The notes below the pieces were generated by a model that was not told the origin of the DNA, did not search any database, and saw nothing but the letters and a program-made list of their open reading frames with translations. A program made the position numbers and the translations under genes. From Leptospira inadai serovar Lyme str. 10 (GTDB taxonomy: Bacteria; Spirochaetota; Leptospiria; Leptospirales; Leptospiraceae), in the NCBI RefSeq assembly GCF_000243675.2, contig NZ_AHMM02000017.1, positions 595,001 to 659,000 of the forward strand: a stretch of 64,000 nucleotides of DNA, read 5' to 3'. The first letter of the stretch is position 1; every line of letters begins with the position of its first letter. Below, one piece after another: positions 17,859 to 28,435 of the stretch.

Positions 17859-19823
17859 TCAGTCTCTTTGTAACTCCGGTATTCGAGAAAAGAATTCCAG
17901 GCATTCAGGATTGGAAAGTGCATCCTTATTCGGAATCGGTTGCCCTTGGACCGCTCTCTTAACCGCAATTTCGACCTTTTTCATATTTCGAGTATACGGT
18001 ATGTCCGGCACTTCTAGTATTTTTGAGGGAACGTGTCGAGGAGAGACTTTATCCTTGATCTCCTTTCGGATAAAATTTTCGAATTCGGGAGTCAGATGCT
18101 TATTCCGGCTCATCTTTAGAAATAGTACGACGCGAACATCATCTTTCCAATCCTGCCCGATTACGACCGAATCGGCTATTTCAGGAATCGTTTCAAGCAA
18201 AGTATATAAATCGGCGGTGCCGATTCTGACTCCTCCCGGATTTAAGGTAGCATCGGATCGACCGTAAACGATCATTCCTCCATGCTCGGTAATTTCCGCA
18301 AAATCGCCGTGTCGCCAGATTTCGGGAAAAACGTCGAAATATGCAGTTCTATATTTTTCTCCATCGGTATCATTCCAAAACTCAAGAGGCATGGAAGGAA
18401 AGGGCTGAGTGCAAATCAATTCTCCTTTGCCTTCCCGCATTGGTTTTCCCGCATCGTCAAAAATTTGAACCGACATCCCGAGCCCCAAACATTGGAGTTC
18501 GCCCGCGTAAACGGGTAAATTCGGATTTCCTAATGCAAAACAGCCGTTTAAATCCGTTCCTCCGGAGATCGAGGAAAGCCTGACGTCTTTTTTCCAGGAA
18601 TCGTACACGTATCTAAAACCGTATCCGGGTAACGGAGAACCGGTAGAGAGAACCGACTTTAAGGCCGATAAATTTTGAGTCGGTCGAAATTTATCCTTTT
18701 CCAGGCTTAGAATGTATTTTGCTCCTACTCCGAAAACGTTCGTTCTTTTTTCGGAAGCATACTTAAATAGGACACCGGGATCCGGATAAAAGGGATTTCC
18801 GTCAAAAAGCTGAACTGTCGCCCCGATGGATAAAGCGCTGACGAGCCAATTCCACATCATCCATCCGCAGGTCGTATAATAGAAAATCCGATCTTCCTCG
18901 CTCAGATCGGTATGTAAGGCAAGTTCTTTCCAATGATTGAGAAATACTCCCGATCCTTGGACCATACATTTAGGAAGCCCGGTCGTTCCGGAAGAATACA
19001 TTATATAAACGGGATGATCGAAAGAAAGTTGTTCGAATCGTGGACTTTTTCCTAAAAACGCTTTCGAGGCATCATAGAGAGACATCACATTCGAGGGAAA
19101 GTTCCGTAATCCTTCCACGGAATTTGCATTCTGAACGGACGGATAAGTCGAGACCAGGACGACTTTTAGGCAGGCAAGTTGTTCCGATATTTCCTTAACA
19201 ATTGCTGATAAGGGAAGATTCTTCCCCTTAAACTCGTAACGATCCGTCGTAATTAAAACTTTCGGCTGAATCTGCCCGAACCTATCTAAAACTCCCTTGG
19301 CGCCGAAATCGGGAGAACAGGAAGACCATACGGCCCCTACTGCCGTTGCGGAAAGCATAGCGACGATCGTATCGGGAACGTTCGGCATCAGACCCGCAAT
19401 TCTGTCGCCGGGCAAAATACCGATCGATCTAAAATACTCGGATAGGGCTCCCACCCGCAGCCAAAGTTCGGAAAAGGTCAAATCTTCCGAAGCCCCGCTT
19501 TCTCCAACATAAGTAATTGCGAGCTTATCGTCTTTTCTACGTAATAGATTTTCCGCAAAATTCAACCTCGCTCCCGGGAAAAACCTCGCCTCCCGAAACG
19601 TTTTCCCTTTGCGCAAGATCTCCTCGTAAGGATGAGAATGAATAACGGGAGCGTACTGCCAGAGGAGTTCCCAAAAATCTTCGGAGGAAGTTACGGACCA
19701 GGAATGCAATTCCGAATAGGTAAGGAATGATTTTCCTGTTTTTTCTTCGACAAACCGTTGGAAGTTCGTCATTCGAGAATTGGCAATCTGTTCGGTGTTC
19801 GGCTTCCAAATCGGTTCGTTCAT
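17859..19823 (-). CDS. aacS: Acetoacetyl-CoA synthetase
   Basis: About 654 residues, the size of acetoacetate-CoA ligases. It belongs to the ANL adenylate-forming family: P-loop-like YIMYSSGTTGLPKCMVQG, the TTCGWMMWNWL block typical of the acetoacetyl-CoA synthetase group, and the C-terminal YGRSDATLNPGGVRIGTADLY hinge. It would activate acetoacetate (or a related keto acid) to its CoA ester with ATP. The ATG at 19823 is used; a GTG three codons upstream is possible. It lies in a minus-strand run with a solute-binding protein. Confidence 0.88.
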   Translation of the reverse strand: MNEPIWKPNTEQIANSRMTNFQRFVEEKTGKSFLTYSELHSWSVTSSEDFWELLWQYAPVIHSHPYEEILRKGKTFREARFFPGARLNFAENLLRRKDDKLAITYVGESGASEDLTFSELWLRVGALSEYFRSIGILPGDRIAGLMPNVPDTIVAMLSATAVGAVWSSCSPDFGAKGVLDRFGQIQPKVLITTDRYEFKGKNLPLSAIVKEISEQLACLKVVLVSTYPSVQNANSVEGLRNFPSNVMSLYDASKAFLGKSPRFEQLSFDHPVYIMYSSGTTGLPKCMVQGSGVFLNHWKELALHTDLSEEDRIFYYTTCGWMMWNWLVSALSIGATVQLFDGNPFYPDPGVLFKYASEKRTNVFGVGAKYILSLEKDKFRPTQNLSALKSVLSTGSPLPGYGFRYVYDSWKKDVRLSSISGGTDLNGCFALGNPNLPVYAGELQCLGLGMSVQIFDDAGKPMREGKGELICTQPFPSMPLEFWNDTDGEKYRTAYFDVFPEIWRHGDFAEITEHGGMIVYGRSDATLNPGGVRIGTADLYTLLETIPEIADSVVIGQDWKDDVRVVLFLKMSRNKHLTPEFENFIRKEIKDKVSPRHVPSKILEVPDIPYTRNMKKVEIAVKRAVQGQPIPNKDALSNPECLEFFSRIPELQRD

Positions 19824-19922
19824 ATTCGGCACGTAATGCTTGAGAAAAATCCCGCTTTGGTCAACAGGAATTTAGTTGAGTAAGTAGAACGAATCACTTA
19901 ACTATGTGGCGGGAGAATTCAC

Positions 19923-20336
19923 TTGCTCAATTTTCAGAACCATTTTGACGTCCCGACTCTTTTGTTTTTATGCATTAGCATTCTTTATGCCGGGCACGGT
20001 TTCATACACCAACTGATCGTCGGCGGGGCGATTTCGGTCTTCCAGCATCCCGACGAAAGGCAATCTCGCTTGATTTTAATGATCTGGATCGCAACAGGAG
20101 GGTTCATGAGTTTTTTAGGCCTACTCCCGACGACTCTCTTACTTTTATTCGGTCCGGAACCGGCGCCGGTGAAGGCCGCGCTGTGGACGAACTTTATCGC
20201 ACTGGGTTTTTTGGCGTTTCACTCCATCATATGCGGATTGAAGCAACTTCCCAAGCCGCTTAGAGTCGGTTTTTATTTCACTCTGGCATTTGCCGTAGCG
20301 CATCTTGCCTTTTTGATTCTACAGGGAAAAATATAA
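19923..20336 (+). CDS. Hypothetical membrane protein
   Basis: 137 residues from a TTG start, with about four hydrophobic segments (near 11-30, 52-75, 82-100, 112-130). The first holds ILYAGHGFIHQ. No named family recognised. It is divergent from the acetoacetyl-CoA synthetase gene and ends 9 bases before the stop of the convergent QueD-like gene. Confidence 0.55.
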   Translation: MLNFQNHFDVPTLLFLCISILYAGHGFIHQLIVGGAISVFQHPDERQSRLILMIWIATGGFMSFLGLLPTTLLLLFGPEPAPVKAALWTNFIALGFLAFHSIICGLKQLPKPLRVGFYFTLAFAVAHLAFLILQGKI

Positions 20337-20345
20337 AAGAGAATG

Positions 20346-20753
20346 CTAACCCTGTAAGGGTTCAAAAAAGGCAAGATTCTCCGGACCTTCGTGGATCACG
20401 ATTCTCTCGACTCTTCCTTCCGCGGCGTGCACGCTTTCCTTGAGACCGTTATAAAACCAGCGAGCCATATTTTCCGAGGTGGGGTTGGTTTTCTTAAAAT
20501 CGATATGCTCGTTAATCAGAATATGATCCAATTCGGAAACCAGCTCCCTAAGCTTCTTTTTGGAGGTAAGAAAATCGAAACTAATCCCGTCTTCCCCTAT
20601 ATTCTTTCGCCCGGACAAATAAACTTCCACTTTAAAGGAATGGCCATGGATCGGCTCATCGGAGCCGTCCGAGAAATATTTATAAAGAAAATGCGAGGAT
20701 TCGAAGCGTTCCTCTATCCGAATATAGAATTTGCCTGCTTCTTGAAAAAACAT
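20346..20753 (-). CDS. 6-pyruvoyl-tetrahydropterin synthase/QueD-like protein
   Basis: 135 residues, the family length. FESSHFLYKYF, HGHSFKVEV and SELDHILINEH supply the zinc-binding histidines and the HD pair, and NPTSENMARWFYNGLKE and VIHEGP match the C-terminal half with the conserved Glu. In E. coli QueD a catalytic cysteine lies four residues before the HGH motif; here that region reads SDEPIHGH and no cysteine is present. It may therefore not carry out 6-carboxy-tetrahydropterin synthesis in the standard way. Confidence 0.78.
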   Translation of the reverse strand: MFFQEAGKFYIRIEERFESSHFLYKYFSDGSDEPIHGHSFKVEVYLSGRKNIGEDGISFDFLTSKKKLRELVSELDHILINEHIDFKKTNPTSENMARWFYNGLKESVHAAEGRVERIVIHEGPENLAFFEPLQG

Positions 20754-20820
20754 GGAATTGACTAACGATCCGGGAGTCTATATACTGGAAGGAAACCCGT
20801 ACTAATAGGAGATTTTCCAC

Positions 20821-21048
20821 ATGTCGGAAGCGGTCAAGCCAAGATTTTATAAGGAAATGACGGTGGGCGAAGCGATCGCTTTGCATCCGGAAGCCGGCCT
20901 CGTCTTTTCCAGTTACCACTTAGGCGGTTGTTCTCACTGTTCCATCAACGAACTGGAGACGATCGAGCAAGTTTGCATGGGCTACGGTGTAGAAGTAGAA
21001 GTGCTGATCGAGAGCCTAAACAATCTGATGGAAGACGGGGAAGAGTAG
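20821..21048 (+). CDS. DUF1858-type small protein with CxxC
   Basis: 75 residues. VGEAIALHPEAGLVFSSYHLGGCSHCS is the signature of the DUF1858/hybrid-cluster-associated redox disulfide family, with Cys-Ser-His-Cys in the conserved place. The domain is thought to bind or exchange thiols or a metal/cluster, though no enzymatic role is established. A TAGGAG ribosome-binding site lies just upstream. It is a single gene followed at once by a dispersed repeat copy. Confidence 0.75.
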   Translation: MSEAVKPRFYKEMTVGEAIALHPEAGLVFSSYHLGGCSHCSINELETIEQVCMGYGVEVEVLIESLNNLMEDGEE

Positions 21049-21052
21049 CTTT

Positions 21053-21220
21053 CAGAGGACAGAAGACTGAGGACAGACGCGTTCGCTTTGCTCACGCTAG
21101 ACAGAAGCTGCTAGACGTTGGAAAAGTTACAGAAATAGAGGAAAGATCCCCTGTAACACAGGAATCTTTCTCCAGAACATGGAAATTCCGCTCACCAATG
21201 TTCTGTCTTCAGTCCTCTGC
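21053..21220 (+). repeat. Dispersed repeat copy C (reference copy)
   Basis: 168 bp. Left end CAGAGGACAGAAGACTGAGG, right end TCTTCAGTCCTCTGC; the two ends are imperfect inverted repeats. Inside are GCGTTCGCTTTGCTCACGC, AGACAGAAGCTGCTAGACG, AGGAATCTTTC, AACATGGAAATTCCGCTCA and CAATGTTCTGTC. It lies between two convergent genes and its right end supplies the last codons of the gene at 21209-21994. Confidence 0.75.
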
Positions 21221-21994
21221 AATGTAGTAGTATCTTGTTCCGGCCTTTCGAAAGTATTTCGTAATTTCCCCGGTCCAACCTTCCGCCGTTTTTAAGCGCC
21301 TTCTAAACGTATCTTCCGGAATACGAAACGTATCGCCCAGAGTATCGTAACGGAAAAAACGGATTCCTCTTGTATTACGAATCATTAATAGGTTTCCCGG
21401 TTCGGTTTCCCAATGCCTTTCGCCTTCCCAAGTAAAGTAGATTGTACGACTGGGAAAGACGGGGTATTTTTTTCCTTCATACAGAACTCTATCCTTGCTT
21501 CTATCGACGTTTCTAAAAATTTTTTTAGGACCGCTTTTAATGATAAAGTTAATGGTTCCGCATCGGAAGGTTAGAAAAAGAGGAATTCCGGAAAAGGTCA
21601 TTTCCTCGATTCCGAACGGGGGTGCAAGTCGAGTCGCCAGCGAACCGGAACTCTTAGTAATGCGATCCAATTTTGTTCTCATGGAATCGTCTAAAAATTC
21701 TACGGTATCGTCTTTTCTGATTTTTTCCAACTGTCGGTAAATAATGTCGAACTCGCGCTTCTCATACGCTTTGTTCCTTACGAAGCCGTCCAACTGGCGC
21801 TTTAAATTAGCCAATCTCGCGCGAAAATAAGGAGTATCATTCCTACTGGCAACGTCGAACATTTCTTCCCATAAAGTTTCCAGTTCACGTACTTCCGTAT
21901 TTCTATCAAAGGTGCTTTTTTCAACTTCCTCTAATATATAGCGAAATCTACGTTTTAAATCGAAAAGAAATCGGGAATCCTTGACTCGTTCCAT
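21209..21994 (-). CDS. Hypothetical protein, helical N-terminus
   Basis: 261 residues. The first ~110 residues are charged and strongly helical (coiled-coil-like, e.g. REFDIIYRQLEKIRKDD), the rest beta-rich with many aromatics. No family recognised; it looks like a genus-specific protein. The final three codons and the stop (GCAGAGGACTGA) come from dispersed repeat copy C, so the original C-terminus was probably replaced when the repeat arrived. Confidence 0.6.
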   Translation of the reverse strand: MERVKDSRFLFDLKRRFRYILEEVEKSTFDRNTEVRELETLWEEMFDVASRNDTPYFRARLANLKRQLDGFVRNKAYEKREFDIIYRQLEKIRKDDTVEFLDDSMRTKLDRITKSSGSLATRLAPPFGIEEMTFSGIPLFLTFRCGTINFIIKSGPKKIFRNVDRSKDRVLYEGKKYPVFPSRTIYFTWEGERHWETEPGNLLMIRNTRGIRFFRYDTLGDTFRIPEDTFRRRLKTAEGWTGEITKYFRKAGTRYYYIAED

Positions 21995-22068
21995 GGGGCA
22001 GTCCTATTATTATCGGTCCATTTTGATGAATGGGAAAATAAGTTTGGCCGAGATTTCTACCTGCTACA

Positions 22069-23586
22069 TCAGTTTGCGTGTTTTCGCATCTTAATCGAAA
22101 GAATAATTCCGGCGGCTATCATCGACATAATTAGGTGAGAACCTCCATAACTCATAAACGATAAGGGAATTCCGGTTACGGGCATCAGCCCTAAAACGAT
22201 GCCGATATTAATCGCCATATGGTAGAAAAGCAAGGCGACGATACCCGAAGCAAGTAGCGATCCGAAACGGTCCTTACTTTCATAACTGATCTGCAGGCCT
22301 CGTAAAGGAATGGAAAACAAGAAGAAAAGCAGGAAGACCGAGCCGATAAATCCTGTCTGCTCCGCCCAGGAGGCGAAAATAAAATCCGTACTTGATTCGG
22401 GAACATGAGGAATTTTTCCTTCAGTCATTTCCGCGTTTAAGAACCCTTTCCCGACTAGCTTTCCGGAGCCGACTGCCGGTTTGGAGGCGCGTAGTTGATA
22501 GCCGGCCCCCTGCTTAAATTCGTCCGGATTCAGGAACGCCGTTAAACGAATTACCTGATTTTCGCGAAAAGGAACCGTTTTCATAACGACAACCGCGGAA
22601 AGGATGCTGATCCCGACTATTCCGAGAGGAATATAATATGTTCTTAATGTTTTTGCGCCTCGAGCGATACGGAGCAAAATCATGATCACACTCAGCACGA
22701 TTAAAGTCCCGCCTACTCCTATCAACAATCCCTGATTGGATAAAAGTTTAAAAACAAAACTCGCCTCTAAATCGATTACCTGATCGACGGCTTCCCGCAA
22801 TGAGCTCAGAGTCTTAGGTGTCAGATTTACTCCGGCGATATCTTTTCCGTCAAGGACCTGCCAAATCTTTCCTCCTAGTCGATTCACGATGGATAATAAA
22901 TCCGTTTTCCCGGTCCTCTGCAGGAAGGCCAAAATGTCGTTTAACAAAGTCAAACGCGAATACTCCACATACATCGGAATCAACAAGGAAATTCCTCCCA
23001 AAGTCAGGAAGGAACTAATGTGAAGGTAATCCGCTCCGCCTAAGAACAACATCGTGAATAAAATCGGAAGAAAGGAAACTGCCGTTCCGAAATCCGGTTG
23101 TAAAAGAATCAGCGCCATCGGAACGAGTACGATCACGAAAGGTAGAATCAAGACCGTGATTTTCTTCATCTCCTTTTCCCGTAATACTAGATACTGTCCG
23201 AGAAGAATTACCGTGGACAATTTAGCGAATTCCGAAGCCTGAATTCCGACGGGGCCGATTTTCAGCCAGGAACGAGCTCCACGTCCGGATGGTAAGTAAC
23301 CGATCCCGGGAATCAAAGTGAGCACGAGAAGAAATATTACGAATAAATAAATGAACAAAGCATACGAACCGATCAACTGATAGTTCACGCGAGAGATGAA
23401 CCACATCGCGACTAACCCTATGAGAAAGTACAGAAACTGTCTCGCCCATTTATGAGCGAACAACCCTGACCCTTGGTCGTCGAAATTGAATTCCTGAGAA
23501 TACAAGGTAAGAACGCTGCATAAAACGACTATAACTACCGAGATCACGAGAAAGTAGTCGATGCGATCGATGGATCTATCTGACAT
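22069..23586 (-). CDS. rodA: Rod-shape-determining SEDS glycosyltransferase RodA, enlarged
   Basis: 505 residues from the ATG at 23586, which overlaps the mrdA stop by 11 bases; a longer frame upstream lies wholly inside mrdA and is rejected. SEDS motifs: [32 protein letters not shown], and the C-terminal [18 protein letters not shown] and [10 protein letters not shown]. It polymerises lipid II during side-wall growth with PBP2. E. coli RodA has about 370 residues; the extra length here sits mainly between [10 protein letters not shown] and LRIARG (about 100 residues with one extra hydrophobic stretch). Confidence 0.92.
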   Translation of the reverse strand: MSDRSIDRIDYFLVISVVIVVLCSVLTLYSQEFNFDDQGSGLFAHKWARQFLYFLIGLVAMWFISRVNYQLIGSYALFIYLFVIFLLVLTLIPGIGYLPSGRGARSWLKIGPVGIQASEFAKLSTVILLGQYLVLREKEMKKITVLILPFVIVLVPMALILLQPDFGTAVSFLPILFTMLFLGGADYLHISSFLTLGGISLLIPMYVEYSRLTLLNDILAFLQRTGKTDLLSIVNRLGGKIWQVLDGKDIAGVNLTPKTLSSLREAVDQVIDLEASFVFKLLSNQGLLIGVGGTLIVLSVIMILLRIARGAKTLRTYYIPLGIVGISILSAVVVMKTVPFRENQVIRLTAFLNPDEFKQGAGYQLRASKPAVGSGKLVGKGFLNAEMTEGKIPHVPESSTDFIFASWAEQTGFIGSVFLLFFLFSIPLRGLQISYESKDRFGSLLASGIVALLFYHMAINIGIVLGLMPVTGIPLSFMSYGGSHLIMSMIAAGIILSIKMRKHAN

Positions 23587-25522
23587 CATTGGATTTCTCC
23601 GGAAGGACAGGGGTGCCGGGGTCGGGAGCTTCCGCAACCCGTTTGAAACTGCCCGGTGGGAAAGCCGCTCGAAACATTTCTCTTGCAACCGGTGCCGCGC
23701 CCGCAGCTCCACCGATACCGTATTCGACAAAGACTGCGATTAAAATCTGCTCGCTTACGGGAGCACTAGCGGGCGCGTATCCCACGAACCAGGCGTGATT
23801 CGATCCCGAAGAACCTCTTCTTCTGGTCTGGGCAGTTCCGGTTTTTCCGGCGATATCCGGCAATCCGGGTTTGTTAAGAACGTAAGACGCAGTTCCGCTT
23901 TTCACCACCAAACGTAGTCCGGCCTTAATGGCTTCGACGGTGGAGGGTTGTATCGGGATGTCCCTTAATATCTGCGGTTCAGTGCGATTGATAATCGAAT
24001 TATCTACCGGATCACGAATTTCACTCACAGTATAAGGCTGATAGATTTGCCCTCGATTGAGCAAACCTGCATAAAAAAGGGCCATTCCCAACGGAGTTAC
24101 GGACATGAAGCCCTGTCCTATAGAAAGGTTGATCGTATCCCCGTCGAACCATTTCGTTCCGTACGTCCGCTTCTTCCATGCCGAAGAGGGAACAAAGCCT
24201 TGCTTTTCGTCCGGTAGATCGATATTGGATTTTGCATCCAATCCGAAAAGACGGGAATACGTTAGGATAGGATCGGACCCCAATTTATAACCGAGATTAT
24301 AAAAGTAAACCGAACAGGACTTTTGCAACGCGTGGGCCAAATCGTTCGTTCCATGACCTCCTTTTTCCCAACACAAGAAAATCTGATCGGGAACTCCCGC
24401 AAACGTGGATTTCAATATAAAACTTCCGTTACAACTGTATGTCGTCTCCGGAGTATAGTCCACTTTATGACCGCTCTCCAACGCAGCCAAGGCGACTAAC
24501 GTTTTGTATGTGGAAGCCGGGGGAAATTTCGATTGTATCGCTAAATTTAAAAATCCGCCGTTCGAATCCACACGTTTATAATGCGCTGTTCGTTCGGATC
24601 GGTTTTTGCCCGATAGAACGTTAGGATCGAAGCTCGGATTCGAAGCCATAGCCAATATTTCTCCGGTTGCCGGGCGCATCGCGATTGCCGTACCTCTCGC
24701 TCCTTTCAACGCTTTATATGCGGCGATCTGAATGTCCTTATCGATCGTGAGAATCAGGTTATTCCCCGGAGTCGAATGTTCCACGACTCTTTCCTCTTCG
24801 ATATTGCCTTCGGAACTGCGTTTTTGGATTCGAAAACCGTCGGCTCCGCGCAGTCTCTCGTCGTACTCCAATTCCAGTCCGCTCTTCCCGAGCCATTGAT
24901 AGGACTTAATCTCCCGTGTTAAAAGATCCGTCTTGGAAGGCTTTCCGATATACCCCGTGACGTGCGCCAAAGCCGGACCCATTTTGTAGATGCGTCGAGG
25001 CGAAGGGACCAAAATTACGTATTTCGAGACCGTATCGAATACCGAAATCCTTTCCTGTTGCGCCTTGCTGATCGCCTCAAGCAAAACGAAGGGTTTTTTA
25101 GATTTAATATTCTTCGAGAATTTAGGTTCGATCAAATCCTCTTCGTAGTACGACATCGGAATCGATAACGTTCTTGCGAATTCATGCAAGAAATTCCGAA
25201 CTTTCGAAGGGTCGTATTTTAAGAGAGATGTATTTAAAACCGCATCCAAACTGGAATAATTGGAGACCAATGCCATGGAAGTCTCGGGAGTAAGAAAATT
25301 CCGATCAAACATTTCTCCGCGCGCTGCGGGAATCGTCTCGCTCTTTCGAACGAACTTTTCGGCTTTTAAGGAATTATTCGTACCTTGAACGATCTGCAAA
25401 TTAAAAAGTTGGATGACGAAGGAAGCCAGTGTAAATACCACAAAGCCGGAAAAGACGTAAAGACGAACTCGAAAGCTCCTCTCTAGTTTAAACTCTGTGG
25501 ATGTGGGAGATCCTCCGAGCAC
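23576..25522 (-). CDS. mrdA: Penicillin-binding protein 2, transpeptidase of the elongasome
   Basis: 648 residues from a GTG that directly follows the mreD stop. One N-terminal membrane segment, then the PBP dimerisation domain and the transpeptidase domain with SxxK (PPASTYKTL), the SxN-equivalent KSCSVYF, and KTGTAQ. It cross-links side-wall peptidoglycan in the periplasm together with RodA, whose gene it overlaps. The [15 protein letters not shown] stretch and the [15 protein letters not shown] block are typical of PBP2/MrdA. Confidence 0.93.
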   Translation of the reverse strand: MLGGSPTSTEFKLERSFRVRLYVFSGFVVFTLASFVIQLFNLQIVQGTNNSLKAEKFVRKSETIPAARGEMFDRNFLTPETSMALVSNYSSLDAVLNTSLLKYDPSKVRNFLHEFARTLSIPMSYYEEDLIEPKFSKNIKSKKPFVLLEAISKAQQERISVFDTVSKYVILVPSPRRIYKMGPALAHVTGYIGKPSKTDLLTREIKSYQWLGKSGLELEYDERLRGADGFRIQKRSSEGNIEEERVVEHSTPGNNLILTIDKDIQIAAYKALKGARGTAIAMRPATGEILAMASNPSFDPNVLSGKNRSERTAHYKRVDSNGGFLNLAIQSKFPPASTYKTLVALAALESGHKVDYTPETTYSCNGSFILKSTFAGVPDQIFLCWEKGGHGTNDLAHALQKSCSVYFYNLGYKLGSDPILTYSRLFGLDAKSNIDLPDEKQGFVPSSAWKKRTYGTKWFDGDTINLSIGQGFMSVTPLGMALFYAGLLNRGQIYQPYTVSEIRDPVDNSIINRTEPQILRDIPIQPSTVEAIKAGLRLVVKSGTASYVLNKPGLPDIAGKTGTAQTRRRGSSGSNHAWFVGYAPASAPVSEQILIAVFVEYGIGGAAGAAPVAREMFRAAFPPGSFKRVAEAPDPGTPVLPEKSNDVR

Positions 25523-26026
25523 TTAGGCCTCCAATTGTTCCAGTCTGTACAATTTACCGAGTAGATAAAAGAACAACGGAGCGATGATCGCGTTGTAAAT
25601 CGACGTACTGAAAATAGAATAGCTTAAATTCTCGTGAAAGAAAAGCGAAAATAGAAAATAAGTCGCGACCCTCGTGATCAGGGTGATCACCAAAGAATAA
25701 AGGGTTATAGAAAGATAATTCTCATGGTACGCGGATCTTGCGAATTTACCGATCGAATATCCCATTACGCAGAATGTTAAGGAATGCAATCCTATCTTAT
25801 AAGTCATTACATTCCCGACTATCTCTCCCCCCAAACCGGAATCAGAGAGTAAGCCGCCGAAAAAACCGATCCAAATCCCAGCCATTGCGCCCTTTCGAAG
25901 CGCGAAGAAAAGAACAAACAGAACCATAAAGTCCGGTTTATTTCCCCACATTTCCAAGGCATTCGTTCCGTTCAGGAAATGTGATATAAAAATACCGGCA
26001 GCTATGACTACATATTCGAGGATCAT
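25523..26026 (-). CDS. mreD: Rod shape-determining protein MreD
   Basis: 167 residues with about five membrane segments, as for MreD. The motif [20 protein letters not shown] matches the conserved first periplasmic/membrane region, and position between mreC and mrdA settles the call. It links the MreB filament to the periplasmic wall machinery. It overlaps mreC by 4 bases and abuts mrdA with no gap. Confidence 0.88.
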   Translation of the reverse strand: MILEYVVIAAGIFISHFLNGTNALEMWGNKPDFMVLFVLFFALRKGAMAGIWIGFFGGLLSDSGLGGEIVGNVMTYKIGLHSLTFCVMGYSIGKFARSAYHENYLSITLYSLVITLITRVATYFLFSLFFHENLSYSIFSTSIYNAIIAPLFFYLLGKLYRLEQLEA

Positions 26027-27147
26027 TCGTTTTGTTCCTCTTCGGAGAAGCCCGGGCCACCCTCCGCCTTAGGTTTTACAGGTTTTCTATTCTGAGGTTG
26101 CGGAGGAATCGTTCCTCCCTGCACCGGATGAACAGGATTCTTCGGCTCCCGGTCTTCCTTGGGATAATTCAACTCCCCGAAATACGGATTTTCAATATTA
26201 ATATTTTGACCTTCCGGCCAGGTTTCCGCCCATTTTTCCGGAAGCTTCAGTACGATCGTAACGGACTCCAGCATATCGAAGCGAACGAAAGGTTTCAAAA
26301 ATGCGGTTTTGAAACTTCCGTTCCTAGGGCCTTCTTCCGTGATGATTCCGACGGGGATTCCCGGAGGAAATACTCCCGAAGACCCGGACGAATAAACGGC
26401 CTTTCCGATTTTACTTAAGGATTCCGTGTACTGGATCATTTCGGTCGGCCCCATCGGATAATCTCCGAAAACCCTCGGGTCGATAACGATGCCGCTATCG
26501 ATATAATTCATCAATGCTTCCGTTCCGCGTCCGGAGTTGCCGGAAAGACTTGCCCATAAGTTGCTATCCGGAATGGAAACGCCCATATTAAAATTGGAAT
26601 TGATTAAGGGTTGAACGACCGCCGATCCTCCGGTAACCGCAATCACCTTACCTACGAGCGCTTCGATGATTTCGCCTTTTTGATCCACGGAACGAGCCGT
26701 GACAGGCATATACGGTTTAATCCCTGCTTCGGAACCTTTGTCGATGATGATCGTTCTATAGATTGAATTCAAACGAACGGATAGAACTTCCGCTTTCACG
26801 CTGGAAAACTTTTGTCTCGTATTAAAATGCAATTCCCGACGAAGCGTTTCGTTTTCTCTTCCCAAGCGATCCAAGTCCTGAGGAAGAAGTTTGTATTCAT
26901 CCATGGCGGCTACGCAGGCGTCTCGTTCCTGTCGGATTGTTTCGAAGGACTCAAGTTTCGTATAGGCCCCTTTAAAGAAGGAGCCGATTCCGTCGATCGA
27001 ACCCGAAACCGTATCCCCCACTCTCTGAAAGCTGGCGATCCCTCTCACTAGCACATTGCTTTTGAATACGAGGGATAATAGGGAGAATAGAATACAAAAA
27101 AGGAGGGAGACGGCTTCCTTACTTTTACTGACCTGAATCCAAAGCAT
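26023..27147 (-). CDS. mreC: Rod shape-determining protein MreC
   Basis: 374 residues: one N-terminal membrane segment (about residues 13-32), a coiled-coil region ([20 protein letters not shown] onward) and the paired beta-barrel domain ([28 protein letters not shown]). The tail after residue ~320 is Pro/Lys/Glu-rich and low complexity. It is a periplasmic scaffold for PBP2/RodA. The 74-base gap to mreB holds a 7-bp inverted repeat (CCCGCCC at 27161, GGGCGGG at 27196) without a T-run, which might act as an attenuator. Confidence 0.92.
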   Translation of the reverse strand: MLWIQVSKSKEAVSLLFCILFSLLSLVFKSNVLVRGIASFQRVGDTVSGSIDGIGSFFKGAYTKLESFETIRQERDACVAAMDEYKLLPQDLDRLGRENETLRRELHFNTRQKFSSVKAEVLSVRLNSIYRTIIIDKGSEAGIKPYMPVTARSVDQKGEIIEALVGKVIAVTGGSAVVQPLINSNFNMGVSIPDSNLWASLSGNSGRGTEALMNYIDSGIVIDPRVFGDYPMGPTEMIQYTESLSKIGKAVYSSGSSGVFPPGIPVGIITEEGPRNGSFKTAFLKPFVRFDMLESVTIVLKLPEKWAETWPEGQNINIENPYFGELNYPKEDREPKNPVHPVQGGTIPPQPQNRKPVKPKAEGGPGFSEEEQNE

Positions 27148-27221
27148 GTAACGTTTAGCACCCGCCCAGCCTTAGATCGCTCGGACCGGCGACTCGGGCG
27201 GGATGTCCCCCGATGGAACCC

Positions 27222-28244
27222 TTAGCGGATTCCTGGTTTTATATATTTCAACTCGTCTAGATATTTTCCAGTACCTAAAACAACGCAGGTTAGAGGGTTC
27301 TCCGCTCGGAAAACCGGCACGCCCGTTTCCTTTGAAAGGTAGGTTTCCAATCCTCGTAAGAGACATCCACCTCCCGTTAGTACGATCCCCCGCTCTACAA
27401 TATCCGAAGCAAGTTCAGGAGGAGTCCTTTCTAAAACTCTCTTAATCCCGTCTAGAATTTCGTCGGTGGGTTCTTTCAGGGCCTTACGGATTTCGTTCGA
27501 TTCCAATTCTAACGTCCTGGGAAGACCCGAAATCGCATCCCGGCCTTTTACTTCCATGGTCTCCGTTTTCTTTTCCGGGTAGGCATTACCGATGGTCAGT
27601 TTGATATCTTCCGCAGTCCTTTCCCCCACGACGAGGTTGTATTGGTTCCGTAAATATTTAATGATTGCTTCGTCAAATTCGTCCCCACCGGTTCGGATCG
27701 ATTCTGCGATTACCATTCCTCCGAGAGAAATCACCGCAATCTCGGTCGTTCCACCGCCGATATCGACGATCATGTTTCCTGCGGGTTCGTTGATCGGAAT
27801 GTTTGCACCGATCGCGGCCGCCAAGGCCTCTTCGATGAGGAAGATTTCGCGGGCTCCGGCCTGTTCCGCGGATTCGCGGACTGCGCGACGTTCCACCTCG
27901 GTGATTCCGGAGGGAACTCCGATCACGATCCGCGGCTTCACGAATGTGGTCCGATTATGAACCTTCGCGATGAAATACCGAATCATTTTTTCCACGGTTT
28001 CGAAGTCGGCGATAACTCCGTCCTTCATGGGTCGTATTGCGACGATTTCACCGGGTGTTCTCCCGAGCATTCTTTTGGCTTCCTGTCCTACCGCCAAAAC
28101 CTTTCCGGTGGCAGCGTGCACCGCTACTACGGAAGGCTCGGAGAGTACGATCCCCTGGCCTTTCACGTGAACCAACGTGTTTGCGGTTCCGAGGTCGATT
28201 CCCATATCATTGGAAAATAGTCCGTAGAGCTTATCGAATATCAT
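27222..28244 (-). CDS. mreB: Actin-like rod shape protein MreB
   Basis: 340 residues, the standard length. Actin-fold motifs: [17 protein letters not shown] (phosphate 1), [16 protein letters not shown] (phosphate 2) and [16 protein letters not shown] (adenosine). It forms membrane-associated filaments that guide the elongasome. AAAGGGAAAG precedes the ATG. It is the first gene of mreB-mreC-mreD-mrdA-rodA and shares a 191-base divergent promoter region with the Ppx/GppA gene. Confidence 0.96.
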   Translation of the reverse strand: MIFDKLYGLFSNDMGIDLGTANTLVHVKGQGIVLSEPSVVAVHAATGKVLAVGQEAKRMLGRTPGEIVAIRPMKDGVIADFETVEKMIRYFIAKVHNRTTFVKPRIVIGVPSGITEVERRAVRESAEQAGAREIFLIEEALAAAIGANIPINEPAGNMIVDIGGGTTEIAVISLGGMVIAESIRTGGDEFDEAIIKYLRNQYNLVVGERTAEDIKLTIGNAYPEKKTETMEVKGRDAISGLPRTLELESNEIRKALKEPTDEILDGIKRVLERTPPELASDIVERGIVLTGGGCLLRGLETYLSKETGVPVFRAENPLTCVVLGTGKYLDELKYIKPGIR

Positions 28245-28435
28245 TACTTTCCCTTTCTGCCACTTTCGGGGGCTTTCTCTTTGTATTATCTGCGAAGAAT
28301 GGAAAAATCATCAGGATTTTTCCGTGGTTGATCCAATTCAATATTTCTTGCGCAAGTCGTACGGGCAATTCCAAAACAAAAAAAACGAAAAACAAATTGG
28401 AAACACTAAGGGCCCGACGAAACTTAGCGGAAATT

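Noticed and set aside
28037..28435. Possible 133-residue N-terminal extension of the Ppx/GppA protein
   Set aside because: It is antisense to mreB, low-complexity basic, and the family starts at the AAIDLGTNS loop just after the ATG at 28436.
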